Assembly (NCBI GenBank): GCA_026195905.1
Contig: JAPHRE010000025.1
Coordinates: forward strand, 1 to 53,063
Source: Pseudopelagicola sp.
GTDB taxonomy: Bacteria; Pseudomonadota; Alphaproteobacteria; Rhodobacterales; Rhodobacteraceae
Direction: 5' to 3'
DNA: 53,063 bases
Numbering within the stretch: position 1 is the stretch's first letter; each line of letters starts with the position of its first letter. The position numbers were made by a program, and so were the translations under genes. The notes beneath the pieces were generated by a model. It saw only the letters and a program-made list of their open reading frames with translations, was not told the DNA's origin and did not search any database. Positions 52,446 through 53,063 of this stretch are shown piece by piece.

Positions 52446-53063
52446 ACCAACCGCCCCCACAAATCATATTCCCCTGCCTCATCCACTACAACGCTGACGA
52501 TCTCCCCAACCGACAACCCCTCGGTCCCCTCATCAATAAACAGGTTGCCGTCGATTTCTGGCGCATCGGCTTTGGTGCGGCAGGTGGCGATGCCATCGGT
52601 GTCGATGTCGTCGATGATGACGTCCATGACACGCCCGACTTTGGCGGCGAGTTTAGCCTCCGAGATGGCTTGGGCCTTTTCCATGAAACGGTCCCAGCGG
52701 TCTTGTTTGATCTCTTCCGGCACATGGTCGGGGAGGGCGTTGGAGCGCGCGCCATCGACGTTTTCATATTGGAAGCAGCCGACGCGATCCAATTGCGCTT
52801 CGTCCATCCAATCGAGGAGGTGTTGGAATTCTTCCTCGGTTTCGCCCGGATAGCCGACGATGAAGGTTGAGCGCAGGGTAATGTCGGGGCAGGTTTCGCG
52901 CCATTTGGCGATCTCGTCGAGGGTTTTGGCCGCAGCGGCGGGGCGGGCCATGCGTTTCAATGTGTCGGGGTGGGAATGCTGAAACGGGATGTCGAGGTAG
53001 GGCAGGATGAGGCCATCCGCCATGAGCGGGATGAGGTCGCGCACATGGGGGTAGGGGTAGACA
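52442..53063 (-). CDS. rimO: Ribosomal protein S12 methylthiotransferase (C-terminal part, 5' truncated)
   Basis: The final 206 or so codons of a radical-SAM enzyme that adds a methylthio group to Asp88 of ribosomal protein S12. The visible part starts in the radical-SAM barrel ([34 protein letters not shown]) and ends in a TRAM domain ([12 protein letters not shown] to [14 protein letters not shown]). [14 protein letters not shown] separates it from MiaB. The Fe-S Cys motifs are outside the window. It converges on the low-GC gene with overlapping stops. Confidence 0.9.
   Translation of the reverse strand, partial: VYPYPHVRDLIPLMADGLILPYLDIPFQHSHPDTLKRMARPAAAAKTLDEIAKWRETCPDITLRSTFIVGYPGETEEEFQHLLDWMDEAQLDRVGCFQYENVDGARSNALPDHVPEEIKQDRWDRFMEKAQAISEAKLAAKVGRVMDVIIDDIDTDGIATCRTKADAPEIDGNLFIDEGTEGLSVGEIVSVVVDEAGEYDLWGRLV

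Noticed and set aside
1-53063. CRISPR arrays or rRNA genes
   Set aside because: Reading both strands, no regularly spaced 25-40-base repeats and no rRNA-like sequence were seen; the 11-bp arrays are too short-period to be CRISPR.

Overview
The window is about 53 kb of high-GC DNA from an alphaproteobacterium, almost certainly a Rhodobacterales (Roseobacter group) organism. The signs are a class I lysyl-tRNA synthetase, a DUF1467 protein, a run of DUF6455 proteins, a LuxR/LuxI pair, methylmalonyl-CoA epimerase, and carB/aspS/rimO sequences of that flavour. Both outer genes are cut by the window: lysK at the left edge and rimO at the right edge. Assignments rest on reading the sequence and remembered family features; no database search was run.

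Left core (1-14.8 kb): the lysK end with its terminator, a DUF4864 secreted protein, a large parallel beta-helix protein, a 47-residue membrane protein behind gap (GAPDH), a DNA photolyase, and a copper module (copA-cueR with two CueR-like operators). Then come an SDR epimerase/reductase and a MarR-adaptor-RND efflux operon.

Accessory block (about 14.8-30.6 kb): an 817-bp stretch without a convincing gene, a second RND pump (adaptor plus AcrB-type transporter) with a different codon style, an HNH protein between degraded stretches, and a five-gene Anbu operon (proteasome-like peptidase, two transglutaminase-like proteins, alpha-E protein, circularly permuted ATP-grasp). At its right end is a 4.3-kb element bounded by 126-bp direct repeats that end inside a tRNA-Gln(UUG) gene. 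That element carries a tyrosine recombinase with an atypical C terminus, three overlapping micro-ORFs, an Mrr-type restriction endonuclease and two unknown genes. A short coding tail plus hairpin is shared by this element and the sequence beside the Anbu operon, suggesting two related insertions in tandem.

Right core (30.6-53 kb): acyl-CoA dehydrogenase, an XRE regulator, LuxR/LuxI quorum sensing with an unusually long LuxI, a shared bidirectional terminator, carB, a CPBP membrane protein, aspS, a DUF1800/DUF1501 export pair, GNAT, response regulator, mce, DUF1467, EI24-type membrane protein, nitroreductase, DUF167, a complete FosX gene, an M48 lipoprotein peptidase, a short IMPACT-family protein, four tandem DUF6455-type genes behind two FNR-like boxes, dgkA, a low-GC membrane/coiled-coil gene, and rimO.

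The most unusual items are the DUF6455 array under apparent FNR-type control, the nested tRNA-Gln insertions and their shared tail-plus-terminator module, an inverted repeat that would hide the ribosome-binding site of the small membrane protein after gap, and an 11-bp-period repeat found after two unrelated genes.
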